DNA of 64,000 nt from positions 124,001 to 188,000 of the forward strand of contig NZ_PVMZ01000023.1 of the NCBI RefSeq assembly GCF_003001815.1, read 5' to 3'. The position numbers and the translations under genes were made by a program. The notes beneath the pieces are model-generated. The model did not search any database. It worked only from the letters and a program-made list of their open reading frames with translations, and was not told where the DNA came from. This document shows, piece after piece, positions 16,358 to 24,533 of this stretch (position 1 is its first letter; each line of letters opens with the position of its first letter). The stretch comes from Actinoplanes italicus. Lineage in GTDB: Bacteria; Actinomycetota; Actinomycetes; Mycobacteriales; Micromonosporaceae.

Positions 16358-17341
16358 ATGCGCGCGGACCGGCTCGTGGCCACCCTCCTGTTGATGCAGA
16401 CGCGCGGCCGGGTCACCGCCGCGGAACTCGCCGCCGAGCTGGAGGTCTCGGTCGCCACCGCGCGGCGCGACCTGGAGGCGCTCTCCGCCGCCGGTGTTCC
16501 CGTCTATCCGCAGCCCGGCCGGCACGGCGGCTGGTCACTGGTCGGCGGCGCCCGTACCGACTTGAGCGGCCTGTCGGCACCGGAAGCGCGGGCGCTGTTC
16601 CTGCTGGCGGGACCGTCGGCGGCGTCCGGAGAGGCGAAGGCCGCGCTGCGCAAACTGCTGCGGGCACTGCCTGCCCCGTTCCGTACCGAGGCCGAGGCCG
16701 CCGCCGGGGCGACCCTGATCGATCCGTCCGGCTGGGGCGAGGGGGAGCGGCGGCCGTCCGATGTGGTCGCCGTGCTTCAGGACGCGGTGATCGGTCACCG
16801 CCGTATCCGCTTCACCTATCGCGGCGCCGGCTCTCGCGAAGCGGGGGACGAGCGGGAGGCCGACCCGTGGGGTCTGGTCGACAAGGATGACGTGTTCTAC
16901 CTGATCGCGGGGACGGTCAAGGGCAGGCGGACGTTCCGGGTGGACCGGATGAGTGCCGTGACGGTCACCGAGGAGACCTTCGAGCGGCCGGCCGACTTCG
17001 TCCTGGACGAGGCGTGGGGACAGGTCGTCGGACGGGTGGAGGACATGCGTGCCCGTACCTGGGCCACGTTGTTGATCGCGGAGCGATTCGTCTGGGTTCT
17101 GCGGGACCACTTCGGCCGGCACTGCGAGGTGCTGGAGACGCTGCCCGACGGCCGCGCCCGGGTCCGGGTCGGCGCACCTCAGGCACGCGACATCGCCCGG
17201 ACGCTCTCCGGCTGGGGCGCGGCCGTCGAGGTGCTCGACCCACCCGAGGTGCGTGCCGAACTCTGCCGTATCGGCATCGAACTCGTCGATCTCTACTTGA
17301 CAGGAACCGGCGCCGGTGAAGAGACTCATTCCACTAGTTGA
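16358..17341 (+). CDS. DeoR-type HTH / WYL-domain transcriptional regulator
   Basis: A 327-residue regulator. Residues 1-60 form a winged helix (RADRLVATLLLMQTRGRVTAAELA, SVATARRDLEALSAAG). The WYL domain lies at about 145-215 (IRFTYRGAG, DPWGLVDKDDVFYLIAGTVKGRRTFRVDRM) with the Trp replaced in part by the PWGLV form, and the C-terminal WCX domain follows. WYL proteins sense nucleotide-type or other small ligands; many control adjacent VOC or DinB genes, as here. ATG at 16358 chosen because the HTH starts there. Its stop lies within the GntR operator. Confidence 0.92.
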   Translation: MRADRLVATLLLMQTRGRVTAAELAAELEVSVATARRDLEALSAAGVPVYPQPGRHGGWSLVGGARTDLSGLSAPEARALFLLAGPSAASGEAKAALRKLLRALPAPFRTEAEAAAGATLIDPSGWGEGERRPSDVVAVLQDAVIGHRRIRFTYRGAGSREAGDEREADPWGLVDKDDVFYLIAGTVKGRRTFRVDRMSAVTVTEETFERPADFVLDEAWGQVVGRVEDMRARTWATLLIAERFVWVLRDHFGRHCEVLETLPDGRARVRVGAPQARDIARTLSGWGAAVEVLDPPEVRAELCRIGIELVDLYLTGTGAGEETHSTS

Positions 17342-17351
17342 CTAGTGGAAT
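17328..17351. promoter_or_regulatory. 24-bp palindrome, probable operator of the GntR-ABC operon
   Basis: ATTCCACTAGT (17328-17338) and ACTAGTGGAAT (17341-17351) are perfect 11-bp arms around TG. The site contains the stop codon of the WYL gene (17339-17341) and ends 9 bp before the GntR GTG. A TTGACA hexamer at 17297-17302 is a candidate -35 element upstream. YtrA-type GntR proteins bind such sites to autoregulate. Confidence 0.8.
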
Positions 17352-17360
17352 GGTGACGTC

Positions 17361-17762
17361 GTGATCTTCCGGATCGATCGCCGGACCGGGACCGCCGTGT
17401 ACGTCCAGCTGATGCAGCAGGTCCGGCAGGCGATCCGGATGGGTCGGCTGGCGCCCGGAGACCGTCTTCCGACCGCTCGCGAGGTCGCCGAACATGCCGG
17501 CATCAACCCGAACACCGTGCTCAAGGCGTACCGGGAGCTCGAGATGGCAGGTCTCGTGGAACCGCGGCAGGGGTCCGGCACCTACGTCCGTGAGCACCCG
17601 ACGGTGCTGCCGGACATCGCCGGCGAGCTGCGGCGGGATCTGGCGGTGTGGGCCGCCCGTGCCTCCGCGGCCGGTCTCGACGTACGGGACATGCAGGCGC
17701 TGGTCGCCGAGGTCATGGCGGGAACGGAACCGACGGCAGAGGAGACGCACCGTGTCCGCTGA
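17361..17762 (+). CDS. GntR-family regulator, YtrA subfamily
   Basis: A 133-residue protein: a winged helix at about residues 10-75 (YVQLMQQVRQAIRMGRLAPGDRLPTAREVAE, NPNTVLKAYRELEMAGLVEPRQGSGTYV) and a short helical C-terminus, the size of the YtrA group. These repress ABC transporters encoded downstream, usually responding to cell-envelope antibiotics. GTG start at 17361 right after a 24-bp palindrome; the stop overlaps the ATPase gene start by 11 bp. Confidence 0.93.
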   Translation: MIFRIDRRTGTAVYVQLMQQVRQAIRMGRLAPGDRLPTAREVAEHAGINPNTVLKAYRELEMAGLVEPRQGSGTYVREHPTVLPDIAGELRRDLAVWAARASAAGLDVRDMQALVAEVMAGTEPTAEETHRVR

Positions 17763-18639
17763 CAGGACGACGCCAGCCGTGGACGTCGCCGGGCTCACCC
17801 ACCGGTTCGGCCGGCGGTACGCGCTTGACGGCTGCTCGTTCACGGTGCCGGCCGGTGCGGTCACCGCCCTGGTCGGGCGCAACGGGGCAGGCAAGAGCAC
17901 CCTGCTGCGCACCGCGGCCGGCCTGTTGCGCCCCGACACCGGCGCCGTGCGGGTGTTCGGTGAACCCGCCGGCGACGCAACGCTGCCCCGGATCGGTTAC
18001 GTGGGGCAGCAGGCGCCGCTGTACCCGATGCTGACCGTGGCGCAGACGCTCACGCTCGGCGGCCGCCTCAACCCGCGCTGGGACGCCGCGTACGCCCACC
18101 GGCTCGCCGATGACGCGGAACTCCCGTACACGGCACCTGTCGGCACTCTCGCGGCCGGGCACCGTACCCGCCTGGCGTTGATCCTCGCCTTGGCCAAGCG
18201 ACCCGGCGTGCTGCTGCTCGACGAGCCACTGGCGCCGCTCGACCCGGTCGCTCGCGCCGAGATGTCCGGCACCCTGATGGCCGACGTCGCCGACCGGGGG
18301 ACCACCGTGGTGCTGTCGTCGCATGTGGTGGCCGACATCGAGAGCCTCTGCGACCACGTGGTGGTGCTGGCCGAGGGGCGGGTACGCCTGACCGCCGAGG
18401 TGGAGCGGGCACTCACCGGTCACCTGATCGCGGTCGGAGCCACCGAGGACGTCACCGAGCTCGACGACATCGTCGAGGTACGGACCGCGGGCCGCGACGC
18501 GACCGCCCTGATCCGTTCTACCGGACCCCTCCCGTCCGCGGGCGGCCTGTCATGGCACCGGCCGACCCTGGAGGAGCTGGTCCTTGGCTATCTGCGCGCG
18601 CCGCGCCCGCGGCCGAAGCGAAAGGTCACCACCACATGA
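17752..18639 (+). CDS. ABC transporter ATP-binding protein
   Basis: A 295-residue ATPase with Walker A GRNGAGKST (about residues 42-50), Q-loop GYVGQQAPLYPML, a signature region that is degenerate (TLAAGHRTRLALILALAK instead of LSGGQ), Walker B VLLLDEPLAPLDP, and H-loop SSHVVADIE. GTG at 17752 overlaps the gntR stop. With the permease gene it makes an exporter of the YtrB/antibiotic-export type. The missing canonical LSGGQ (here LAAGH) is a real deviation but the Gly is kept. Confidence 0.92.
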   Translation: MSADRTTPAVDVAGLTHRFGRRYALDGCSFTVPAGAVTALVGRNGAGKSTLLRTAAGLLRPDTGAVRVFGEPAGDATLPRIGYVGQQAPLYPMLTVAQTLTLGGRLNPRWDAAYAHRLADDAELPYTAPVGTLAAGHRTRLALILALAKRPGVLLLDEPLAPLDPVARAEMSGTLMADVADRGTTVVLSSHVVADIESLCDHVVVLAEGRVRLTAEVERALTGHLIAVGATEDVTELDDIVEVRTAGRDATALIRSTGPLPSAGGLSWHRPTLEELVLGYLRAPRPRPKRKVTTT

Positions 18640-19505
18640 ACTGGCTCGCGCTGCGCCTGCTCCGGCCGTACCTGATCGTCGCCGCCACGCTGAGCGCGGT
18701 CTCCACGGCGATCGTCCTCGCCGGGTCCCGCACCATCCGGGAACACGTCGTGGCGTCCGGCATCGTCGTCGAGGACTACGCGCCCGACCGCACCGGCCTG
18801 TGCGAGGAACTCGTCAGCTGCCTGCCCGCGGGTACGGCGACGAATCTGGCGCAGGTCATCATCCTGGTCGCCACGTTCGTGCCGTTGCTGATCGGACTGA
18901 TTCTGGGCGTGCCGCTGTTCGCCCGGGAGCGGGAGGAGTCGACCGACGCCTTCGTCCTGACCCAGTCGGTGCCCCGGCTGCGCTGGATGTCCACCAAACT
19001 GCTGTGGGCCCTGACGGCCGGCGCGATCTGCACGGCCGCGGTGGCCGTCGCCTTCCGCCTGGCGGCCGCCCGGTACACGCTGATCGTCAACGACGCGGCC
19101 TACGCCGTGCTGCGTGAGCTGCACCAGAACAGCATCGGCTTCATGGTGATGCAGACGGTGTTCATCACCGCGCTGGCCGGTGTGGTCGGGCTGGCCGTCG
19201 GCCGCACGCTGCGCACCCTGCTGGTGACCGTCCTGGCGTGGCCGGCGGCTCTCATCGTGGCCCAGATCGGCGGACTGCTGCTCGGCCTGATGGTCTACCT
19301 GCTGACGTCGTGGTCGCCATCGCTGTCGATGAGATTCGGAACCCTGACCGAAGGCGAAACCGCGACCTTCGATGCCCTCGCCCTGGCCGTCTGCACCATC
19401 GTCACCGTGCTGATCGGCCGCCGGATCGTCGCACCGGATCCGGCGTCGTCACCGCTGCAACCGGCAGATCTCAGCATCGAGCACCGCCAGGCCCGCGATG
19501 TCTGA
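18636..19505 (+). CDS. ABC transporter permease
   Basis: A 289-residue membrane protein with about six hydrophobic helices (first at 8-32, the second pair around 70-95) and a large extracytoplasmic loop between helices 1 and 2 containing two Cys. ATG at 18636 overlaps the ATPase stop (ATGA). It is the membrane half of the GntR-controlled exporter. The last 19 codons overlap, antisense, the remnant of a Nudix gene (19449-19704), so the hydrophilic C-terminus may be a read-through extension. Confidence 0.9.
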   Translation: MNWLALRLLRPYLIVAATLSAVSTAIVLAGSRTIREHVVASGIVVEDYAPDRTGLCEELVSCLPAGTATNLAQVIILVATFVPLLIGLILGVPLFAREREESTDAFVLTQSVPRLRWMSTKLLWALTAGAICTAAVAVAFRLAAARYTLIVNDAAYAVLRELHQNSIGFMVMQTVFITALAGVVGLAVGRTLRTLLVTVLAWPAALIVAQIGGLLLGLMVYLLTSWSPSLSMRFGTLTEGETATFDALALAVCTIVTVLIGRRIVAPDPASSPLQPADLSIEHRQARDV

Positions 19506-19704
19506 ACCGTCCCACCAGAGGATCTCGTCGACCTCGTCGTTGGGTTTGAACGGGGTTGAGGACGAGGAGCGTACGACCCTGATGGCACGCCATGACGAGC
19601 GACAGTGGAAGCGGTATATCCGGGTCGAGTCGCTCGAGATCCCGCTCGTGGCCCGCCCGGAACTCCAGTAGCTCGTTGCGATCGCGGTGTACCTGCCGGC
19701 GCAT
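19449..19704 (-). pseudogene. Nudix hydrolase remnant lacking the Nudix box
   Basis: From ATG at 19704 the frame encodes an N-terminal portion typical of small Nudix hydrolases (RNELLEFRAGHERDLERLD, then PLPLSLVMACHQGRTLLVLN). In a different frame, beginning at the very next codons near 19554, it continues with a Nudix C-terminus (PFKPNDEVDEILWWDG, then LAVLDAEICRL) and a TGA at 19449. The central part with the GX5EX7REUXEEXGU box, about 70-80 residues, is missing and the halves are out of frame. This is a deletion-plus-frameshift pseudogene; the C-terminal half overlaps the permease 3' end on the other strand. Confidence 0.75.
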
Positions 19705-19767
19705 GTATGCGTGCCGATGGGGAAAGCGCGGGCCAGCAACGCGCCCCCATACTGGCGAGGAGCCGTG

Positions 19768-20865
19768 ATGACCCATAGTGATCAGCACCGTACGGAGATC
19801 GTCGTCGGTTTGGTCGCCACTCCGCCGGACCACCCGGCACGGGTGACGGCTCGGCTGGCCGCCGAGCTCGCCGGTCTGCTCGCCGAGCAGGTGGACGCCA
19901 GTGTGCGGTGGGCGGTCCGGCAGAGCTGGGGTGAGGTGGCGCCACGCCGCGACGGCGGTGCGGATGCACTGCTGGACGATCTGGTCCAGCGGTGCACCGA
20001 CGACGGGTGGGACGTCGCGATCTGCCTGACCGATCTGCCGTTGCAGGCTGACCGTACGCCGTTGATCGCGCAGATCTCCACGCGGCGGCGTGCCGCGATC
20101 TTCTCCCTGCCCGCACTGGGCCTGAGCCAGCTGCGAACCGTCCGCGCGGTTCTTCCCTATCTCGTGGGCGCCGTACTCGCCGGCGCGCCCGGCGTGCCGG
20201 GCCGCCGGGCGCCCGTGGACCTGACCAGCCGGGTCGCGGTCATCAAGCGGACGATCGGTGACGACGATGACGGTGAGGTCCGGTACGTCGCCTCTCGAAG
20301 GATCGGACGGGCGCGGTTGCTGGCCGGAATGGTCAGAGCGAACCGGCCGGGACGCGCGCTGCTGGGCCTGTCCAAACTGTTGGTCGGCGCGTTCGGCACG
20401 GCCGCGATCGCGCTCACCACCAGCACCATCTGGCAGATGGGTGATGCGCTCGGCGGTCTGCGTCTCACCGTCGTCATGTTGCTGGGGCTGAGCGGACTGG
20501 TGAGCTGGCTGATCGTCGCCCACGACCTGTGGGAGAAGCCCGGCCATGACACCCCGGCTGAGCTGGCCCGGATGTTCAACCTGGGCACGATCCTGACCCT
20601 CGCCCTGGCCACCAGGGTGTCCTACGTCGTGCTGTTCCTCGGCACCATGCTGACCGCGGTGCTGTTGATCGACACCTCGGTGCTGGAACAGACCCTGCAA
20701 CGGCCCGCCCACGCCACCGACTATCTGACACTCGCCTGGATCATCAGCTCCCTGGCCACCGTCGGCGGAGCGATCGGCTCCGGACTGGAGGACGAGAAGA
20801 CGGTACGGAGCGCCGCCTACGGATACCATCCCGAACCCTCCGACCGGGCCGACGAGGGCCGGTGA
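19768..20865 (+). CDS. conserved actinobacterial membrane protein of unknown function
   Basis: A 365-residue protein. Residues 1-200 are soluble and alpha/beta-like (EIVVGLVATPPDHPARVTARLAAELA, then DVAICLTDLPL). Four hydrophobic helices follow at about 205-230, 240-265, 290-312 and 325-345. I do not recognise a catalytic motif. GAGGAG lies 4 bp before the GTG/ATG pair at 19765/19768. It is monocistronic between the Nudix remnant and the convergent PfpI gene. Confidence 0.8.
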   Translation: MTHSDQHRTEIVVGLVATPPDHPARVTARLAAELAGLLAEQVDASVRWAVRQSWGEVAPRRDGGADALLDDLVQRCTDDGWDVAICLTDLPLQADRTPLIAQISTRRRAAIFSLPALGLSQLRTVRAVLPYLVGAVLAGAPGVPGRRAPVDLTSRVAVIKRTIGDDDDGEVRYVASRRIGRARLLAGMVRANRPGRALLGLSKLLVGAFGTAAIALTTSTIWQMGDALGGLRLTVVMLLGLSGLVSWLIVAHDLWEKPGHDTPAELARMFNLGTILTLALATRVSYVVLFLGTMLTAVLLIDTSVLEQTLQRPAHATDYLTLAWIISSLATVGGAIGSGLEDEKTVRSAAYGYHPEPSDRADEGR

Positions 20866-20919
20866 ACCGGCGGCCCGCCAACCCGGATCGGGACCGGGCG
20901 CCCGCTCACCGGCTACGAG

Positions 20920-21495
20920 TCATGCCCGGGCCCCGGCGGCGGCGATCTGCGGGCTCTTGGCGAACTCCCGCACTATGCGTTCGCAGAAGGCCGGCAGGTC
21001 GTCGGGTGATCGGCTCGTGGTGATGTTGCCGTCGGTCACGACCGGCTCGTCGACCACCTCGGCACCGGCGTTGCGCAGGTCGGTCCGCACACTGGGCCAC
21101 GAGGTCAGGCGCCGCCCGCGCGCGACGTCGGCCTCGACGAAGTTCCACGGGCCGTGGCAGATCGAGGCGACAGGCTTACCCGACTGTACGAAGTCCCGGA
21201 CGAACCGCACCGCGGCCGGTTCCATCCGCAGCTTGTCCGGGTTCACCGTCCCACCCGGCAGCAGCAGCGCCTCGTAGTCGTCGACCGACACCTCACCGAC
21301 CAGCCGGTCGACCGGGAAGGTGCCGGCGTCCTCCAGGTCGTAGTTGCGCGCCTGGATCTCGCCGCTGCTGATGGAGACCACGACGGTACTGGCCCCGGCG
21401 CCGTCCAGCGCCTGCCGCGGCTGCTCCAGTTCGACGCGTTCCACCCCGTCGGCGGCGAGGATGGCGATCCGGCGCCCGTTCAGCTCTCCCGCCAT
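20920..21495 (-). CDS. DJ-1/PfpI-family protein
   Basis: A 191-residue class I glutamine-amidotransferase-like fold. The nucleophile elbow VASICHGPWNFVEA carries the reactive Cys followed by His; LLLPGGTVNPDKLR and the conserved Glu in GVERVELEQPRQAL complete the typical site. Family members act as proteases, chaperones or glyoxalase III/deglycases. It starts at ATG 21495, 1 bp after the stop of the dehydrogenase gene (a GTG at 21504 is the alternative), so the two form an operon. The pairing suggests reactive-aldehyde detoxification. Confidence 0.9.
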   Translation of the reverse strand: MAGELNGRRIAILAADGVERVELEQPRQALDGAGASTVVVSISSGEIQARNYDLEDAGTFPVDRLVGEVSVDDYEALLLPGGTVNPDKLRMEPAAVRFVRDFVQSGKPVASICHGPWNFVEADVARGRRLTSWPSVRTDLRNAGAEVVDEPVVTDGNITTSRSPDDLPAFCERIVREFAKSPQIAAAGARA

Positions 21496-21496
21496 G

Positions 21497-22657
21497 TCAG
21501 GCACCCGCCCCCGCCATCGCCGGGTGCAGGACGACCTTCGTCCAGCCGTCGTCGCGGTTGTCGAAGTGCTCGTAGGCCTCCGGCGCCCGGTCCAGAGGCA
21601 GCTCGTGGCTGACGATGAACGACGGCTCGGCCTTGCCGCCGGCGATCAGGTCGCGCAGCTGCCGGTTGTACTTCTTGACCGGGGCCTGCCCGGTGCCGAT
21701 CCGCTGTCCCTTGAACCAGAACATGCCGTAGTCGAAGGCGAGTCTGCCCTGCTTCGCCAGCTCGTCACTGGCACCGGGATCCTCGGGTACGAACACGCCG
21801 ACGTTGCCAATGCTCCCGGTGAAGCGCACCGACGCGACCAGCCGGTTCATCGTCAGGTTGGCCTGCTCCCGGCCGTCGGGCTCGTGCGCCTGGTAGCCGA
21901 CGCACTCGCAGCCGTTGTCCGCACCCAGCCCCATCGTCTGCTCGAGCACCGCCTCCACCGGGTCGACCTTCGAGTCGTCGATGGCGATCGCGCCGATCGA
22001 CTCGGCCAGGCGCAGCCGGTCGGGGTGCCGGTCGACGACCATCACCTTGCTCGCGCCGCGAATGGTCGCGGAGAGGGCCGCCATCAGACCGACCGGACCC
22101 GCGCCGTAGATGACCGTCTGGTCGCCGGGCCGCACGCCGGCCATCTCGGTGGCGTGGTAGCCGGTCGGGAAGATGTCGGCGAGCATCACATAGTCGGTCT
22201 GGCGCTGCTCGGCGTCCTCACCGAGCCGCAGGCAGTTGAAATCGCCCCACGGCACGCGCAGCAACTCGGCCTGTCCGCCGCCGTAAGGGCCCATGTCGGC
22301 GAAGCCGTACGCGGCGCCGGCCATCTTGGGCTCGGGCTGAGCGGTCAGACAGTAGTTCGTCAGCTGACGCTCGCAGTTCTTGCAATGCCCGCACGAGATG
22401 TTGAACGGCAGCACGACCCAGTCGCCGACCCGCACCTTGTCCACCCCGTCGCCGACCGCGACCACCCGGCCCAGGTTCTCGTGACCGAACCACCGGCCGG
22501 GCTCGAAATCGGTCCTGCCCTCATACATGTGCAGGTCCGACCCGCAGATGTTGGCCGACGTGATCTGCACCAGCACGTCGGTCGGCCGCTCGATCCGCGC
22601 ATCCGGAACATCCTTGACGCTGACCTGCCGCGGTCCCTCGTAAACCACTGCCTTCAT
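21497..22657 (-). CDS. zinc-dependent, glutathione-independent formaldehyde dehydrogenase-like protein
   Basis: A 386-residue medium-chain alcohol dehydrogenase. Motifs: ICGSDLHMYEG with the catalytic Cys, GHENLGRVV with the zinc His and Glu, the structural zinc cluster SCGHCKNCERQLTNYC, the insertion AYGFADMGPYGGGQAE typical of FDH-type dismutating enzymes, and the NAD-binding VIYGAGPVGLMAA followed by VVDRHPDRLRLAE. FdhA-type enzymes keep NAD tightly bound and oxidise formaldehyde and other aldehydes. GAGGAGG 7 bp before ATG 22657 fixes the start. It is followed directly by the PfpI gene. Confidence 0.92.
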   Translation of the reverse strand: MKAVVYEGPRQVSVKDVPDARIERPTDVLVQITSANICGSDLHMYEGRTDFEPGRWFGHENLGRVVAVGDGVDKVRVGDWVVLPFNISCGHCKNCERQLTNYCLTAQPEPKMAGAAYGFADMGPYGGGQAELLRVPWGDFNCLRLGEDAEQRQTDYVMLADIFPTGYHATEMAGVRPGDQTVIYGAGPVGLMAALSATIRGASKVMVVDRHPDRLRLAESIGAIAIDDSKVDPVEAVLEQTMGLGADNGCECVGYQAHEPDGREQANLTMNRLVASVRFTGSIGNVGVFVPEDPGASDELAKQGRLAFDYGMFWFKGQRIGTGQAPVKKYNRQLRDLIAGGKAEPSFIVSHELPLDRAPEAYEHFDNRDDGWTKVVLHPAMAGAGA

Positions 22658-22774
22658 CACTACCTCCTCATCACGGACACCTCTTTTCGCCCGCCATCGG
22701 GCCAGGTCCTCCACTGGTTACACTCGACGGAACGACGCGGGCCGACACGAGCTTGGCGTTGATCAGGCCCTCGC

Positions 22775-22790
22775 GTGCCGGATCCGGCAC
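22775..22790. terminator. 16-bp perfect palindrome downstream of the LacI gene
   Basis: GTGCCGGATCCGGCAC can form a 6-bp stem with a GATC loop, 50 bp past the LacI stop and about 120 bp before the dehydrogenase start. It may be a weak terminator or an operator for the dehydrogenase promoter; the sequence alone does not decide. Confidence 0.35.
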
Positions 22791-22839
22791 GGGCCACCGA
22801 ATGAACAGACCGCACCGTTGCCGACGCCGGCGGGCACGG

Positions 22840-23799
22840 TCATGCCGTGGTTCTGAGGACCGGGTGACTGGGGAAGAGGCGGGCCGCGGCCGGTGCCTTG
22901 CCGAGGGCCGCGTGTGCGGCGGCTGCGGCGATCTCCTCGACCGGGTGGGTGGCGGTCGTCAGGGCCGGATGGGCGTCAGCAGCGAACGGGACGTCGTCGA
23001 AGCCGGTGACGGCGATGTCGTCGGGGACCCGGATGCCGGCAGCCGCAAGACACTGCAGGACGCCCAGCGCCGTCGCGTCACTCACCGTGGCGATGGCGTC
23101 GGTGTCGGGCCATCGGCGCAGCACGGTCCGGGTGGCGGCGCGTCCCCGCGCGGTGGTGAAATCGCCGGCCACCGACCGGACGGGCAGGCCGTACTCGCTC
23201 ATCAGCCCGGTGTAGGCCTCCAGCGGGGCGCGGCTCGCGGCGAGCCAGGGCGGGCCGGTGACCAGTGCGATCCGGCGGCGGCCGGTCACGTGCAGGTGGC
23301 GCAGCAGGGCGCTGACTCCGGCGGCGCTGTCCACATCAGGTCCGCCGGCGCCGATCGTGCAGAACCGGCCGCGCAACGACGACGGCAGACCGGCGAGCAG
23401 GGCGCGATCGTGACCGGCCAGCACCACGGCGGCGATGCTGCGGTCGGTGGCCATCCGGTCCAGTTCGGCCGACGCGTCCAGGGGGAGATGCCGCACGGTG
23501 ACGCCGAGGCCGTCGGCGTCCGTGGCGGCGGCCATCGCGGTGGCGGCGCGGGTCACGAACGGGTCCCGCAGGATGTCGGGACGCCGGTCGCGGACGGCGA
23601 ACAGGATCCTGGTCCCGGTACCTCGGGCCAGCCGGCGGGCCACCGGGTGTGCCACGTAACCGAGCTCGGCGGCGGCTCCGCGCACCGCGTCACGGCTGGC
23701 CCCGGAGGCCGGTCCGCGGCCCGACAGGACCCGGGACGCGGTGGCGACCGACACCCCGGCCCGGCGGGCCACCTCGGTGAGTTGGGGTCTGCTCGTCAT
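22840..23799 (-). CDS. LacI-family transcriptional regulator
   Basis: A 319-residue regulator. The N-terminal HTH reads LTEVARRAGVSVATASRVLSGRGPASGASRDAV, slightly divergent at the hinge, followed by a periplasmic-binding-protein-like sensor domain (VTGFDDVPFAADAHPALTT near the C-terminus). ATG at 23799 chosen because the HTH begins within five residues; longer starts add a basic leader across the palindrome. It is probably a sugar-responsive repressor; no sugar operon is adjacent, so the target is open. It shares its divergent region with the isochorismatase-like gene. Confidence 0.92.
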   Translation of the reverse strand: MTSRPQLTEVARRAGVSVATASRVLSGRGPASGASRDAVRGAAAELGYVAHPVARRLARGTGTRILFAVRDRRPDILRDPFVTRAATAMAAATDADGLGVTVRHLPLDASAELDRMATDRSIAAVVLAGHDRALLAGLPSSLRGRFCTIGAGGPDVDSAAGVSALLRHLHVTGRRRIALVTGPPWLAASRAPLEAYTGLMSEYGLPVRSVAGDFTTARGRAATRTVLRRWPDTDAIATVSDATALGVLQCLAAAGIRVPDDIAVTGFDDVPFAADAHPALTTATHPVEEIAAAAAHAALGKAPAAARLFPSHPVLRTTA

Positions 23800-23800
23800 T

Positions 23801-23816
23801 CCGGCAAATATGCCGG
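23801..23816. promoter_or_regulatory. palindrome directly upstream of the LacI start
   Basis: CCGGCA (23801-23806) and TGCCGG (23811-23816) around AATA, beginning 2 bp before the LacI ATG. The A/T centre with G/C arms suits an autoregulatory LacI operator. Confidence 0.5.
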
Positions 23817-23900
23817 ACGCCGCGTCCCGTCGGCCAGCGCCTTTCGCGGCCGGAAGGGCCGTCCGGAAAGTTGTCACACCCCCGGCCTAGGGTGGGTGCC

Positions 23901-24455
23901 ATGACGACGCTGACCGATCGGCCCCACACCGCCCTGCTGGTGATCGACGTCCAGGTCGGGGTGGTCGCCGGCACCCCACGCCGCGACGACGTGATCGCCA
24001 ACATCAACACGCTGGTCGAGAAGGCACGTGCCGAGCAGGTGCCTGTCGTCTGGGTGCAGCACTCCGGCGAAGGCCTGGCCCAGGGCAGTGACGAGTGGTG
24101 CTACGTCCCGGAGCTGACCCGCCGTGACGACGAGCCCCTCGTGCACAAGAAGTACGGCGACTCCTTCGAGGCCACCGACCTCGAGGCGCTGCTCGCCGAG
24201 CGGGGCGTCGGCCGGCTGGTCGTCACCGGCGCCCAGAGCGATGCCTGCATCCGCAGCACGCTGCACGGAGGCTTCGTCCGTGGTTACGACGTCACCCTCG
24301 TCTCCGACGCGCACACCACCGAGGACCTGTCCGCCTACGGCGCGCCCGCCCCCGAGCAGGTCATCGCCCACACCAACCTCTACTGGGATTTCCAGCGCGC
24401 ACCCGGCCGCACCGCCGGGACCGTCGAAACCGAGAAGGTCGACTTCACCGCATGA
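23901..24455 (+). CDS. isochorismatase-like cysteine hydrolase
   Basis: A 184-residue protein of the isochorismatase/nicotinamidase fold. LLVIDVQVGVV carries the catalytic Asp, HKKYGDSFEATDLEALL the Lys, and VTGAQSDACIRSTLHGGFVRGYDV the cis-peptide and nucleophilic Cys. The substrate is unknown; cysteine hydrolases of this clade often act on small amides. ATG at 23901; divergent from the LacI gene with about 100 bp between, so LacI could control it. Confidence 0.9.
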   Translation: MTTLTDRPHTALLVIDVQVGVVAGTPRRDDVIANINTLVEKARAEQVPVVWVQHSGEGLAQGSDEWCYVPELTRRDDEPLVHKKYGDSFEATDLEALLAERGVGRLVVTGAQSDACIRSTLHGGFVRGYDVTLVSDAHTTEDLSAYGAPAPEQVIAHTNLYWDFQRAPGRTAGTVETEKVDFTA

Positions 24456-24533
24456 CTACGGTGAAAAATGTGACCGACGAGTGCCGCTGAGTCTCGCCGC
24501 GCTCAGCTCGATAGAAGAGGAAGCCACCGCACC

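Noticed and set aside
20858..20913. Inverted GCCGGTGA/TCACCGGC between membrane protein and PfpI genes as terminator
   Set aside because: Only 8-bp outer arms, with poor pairing inside; too weak to list.
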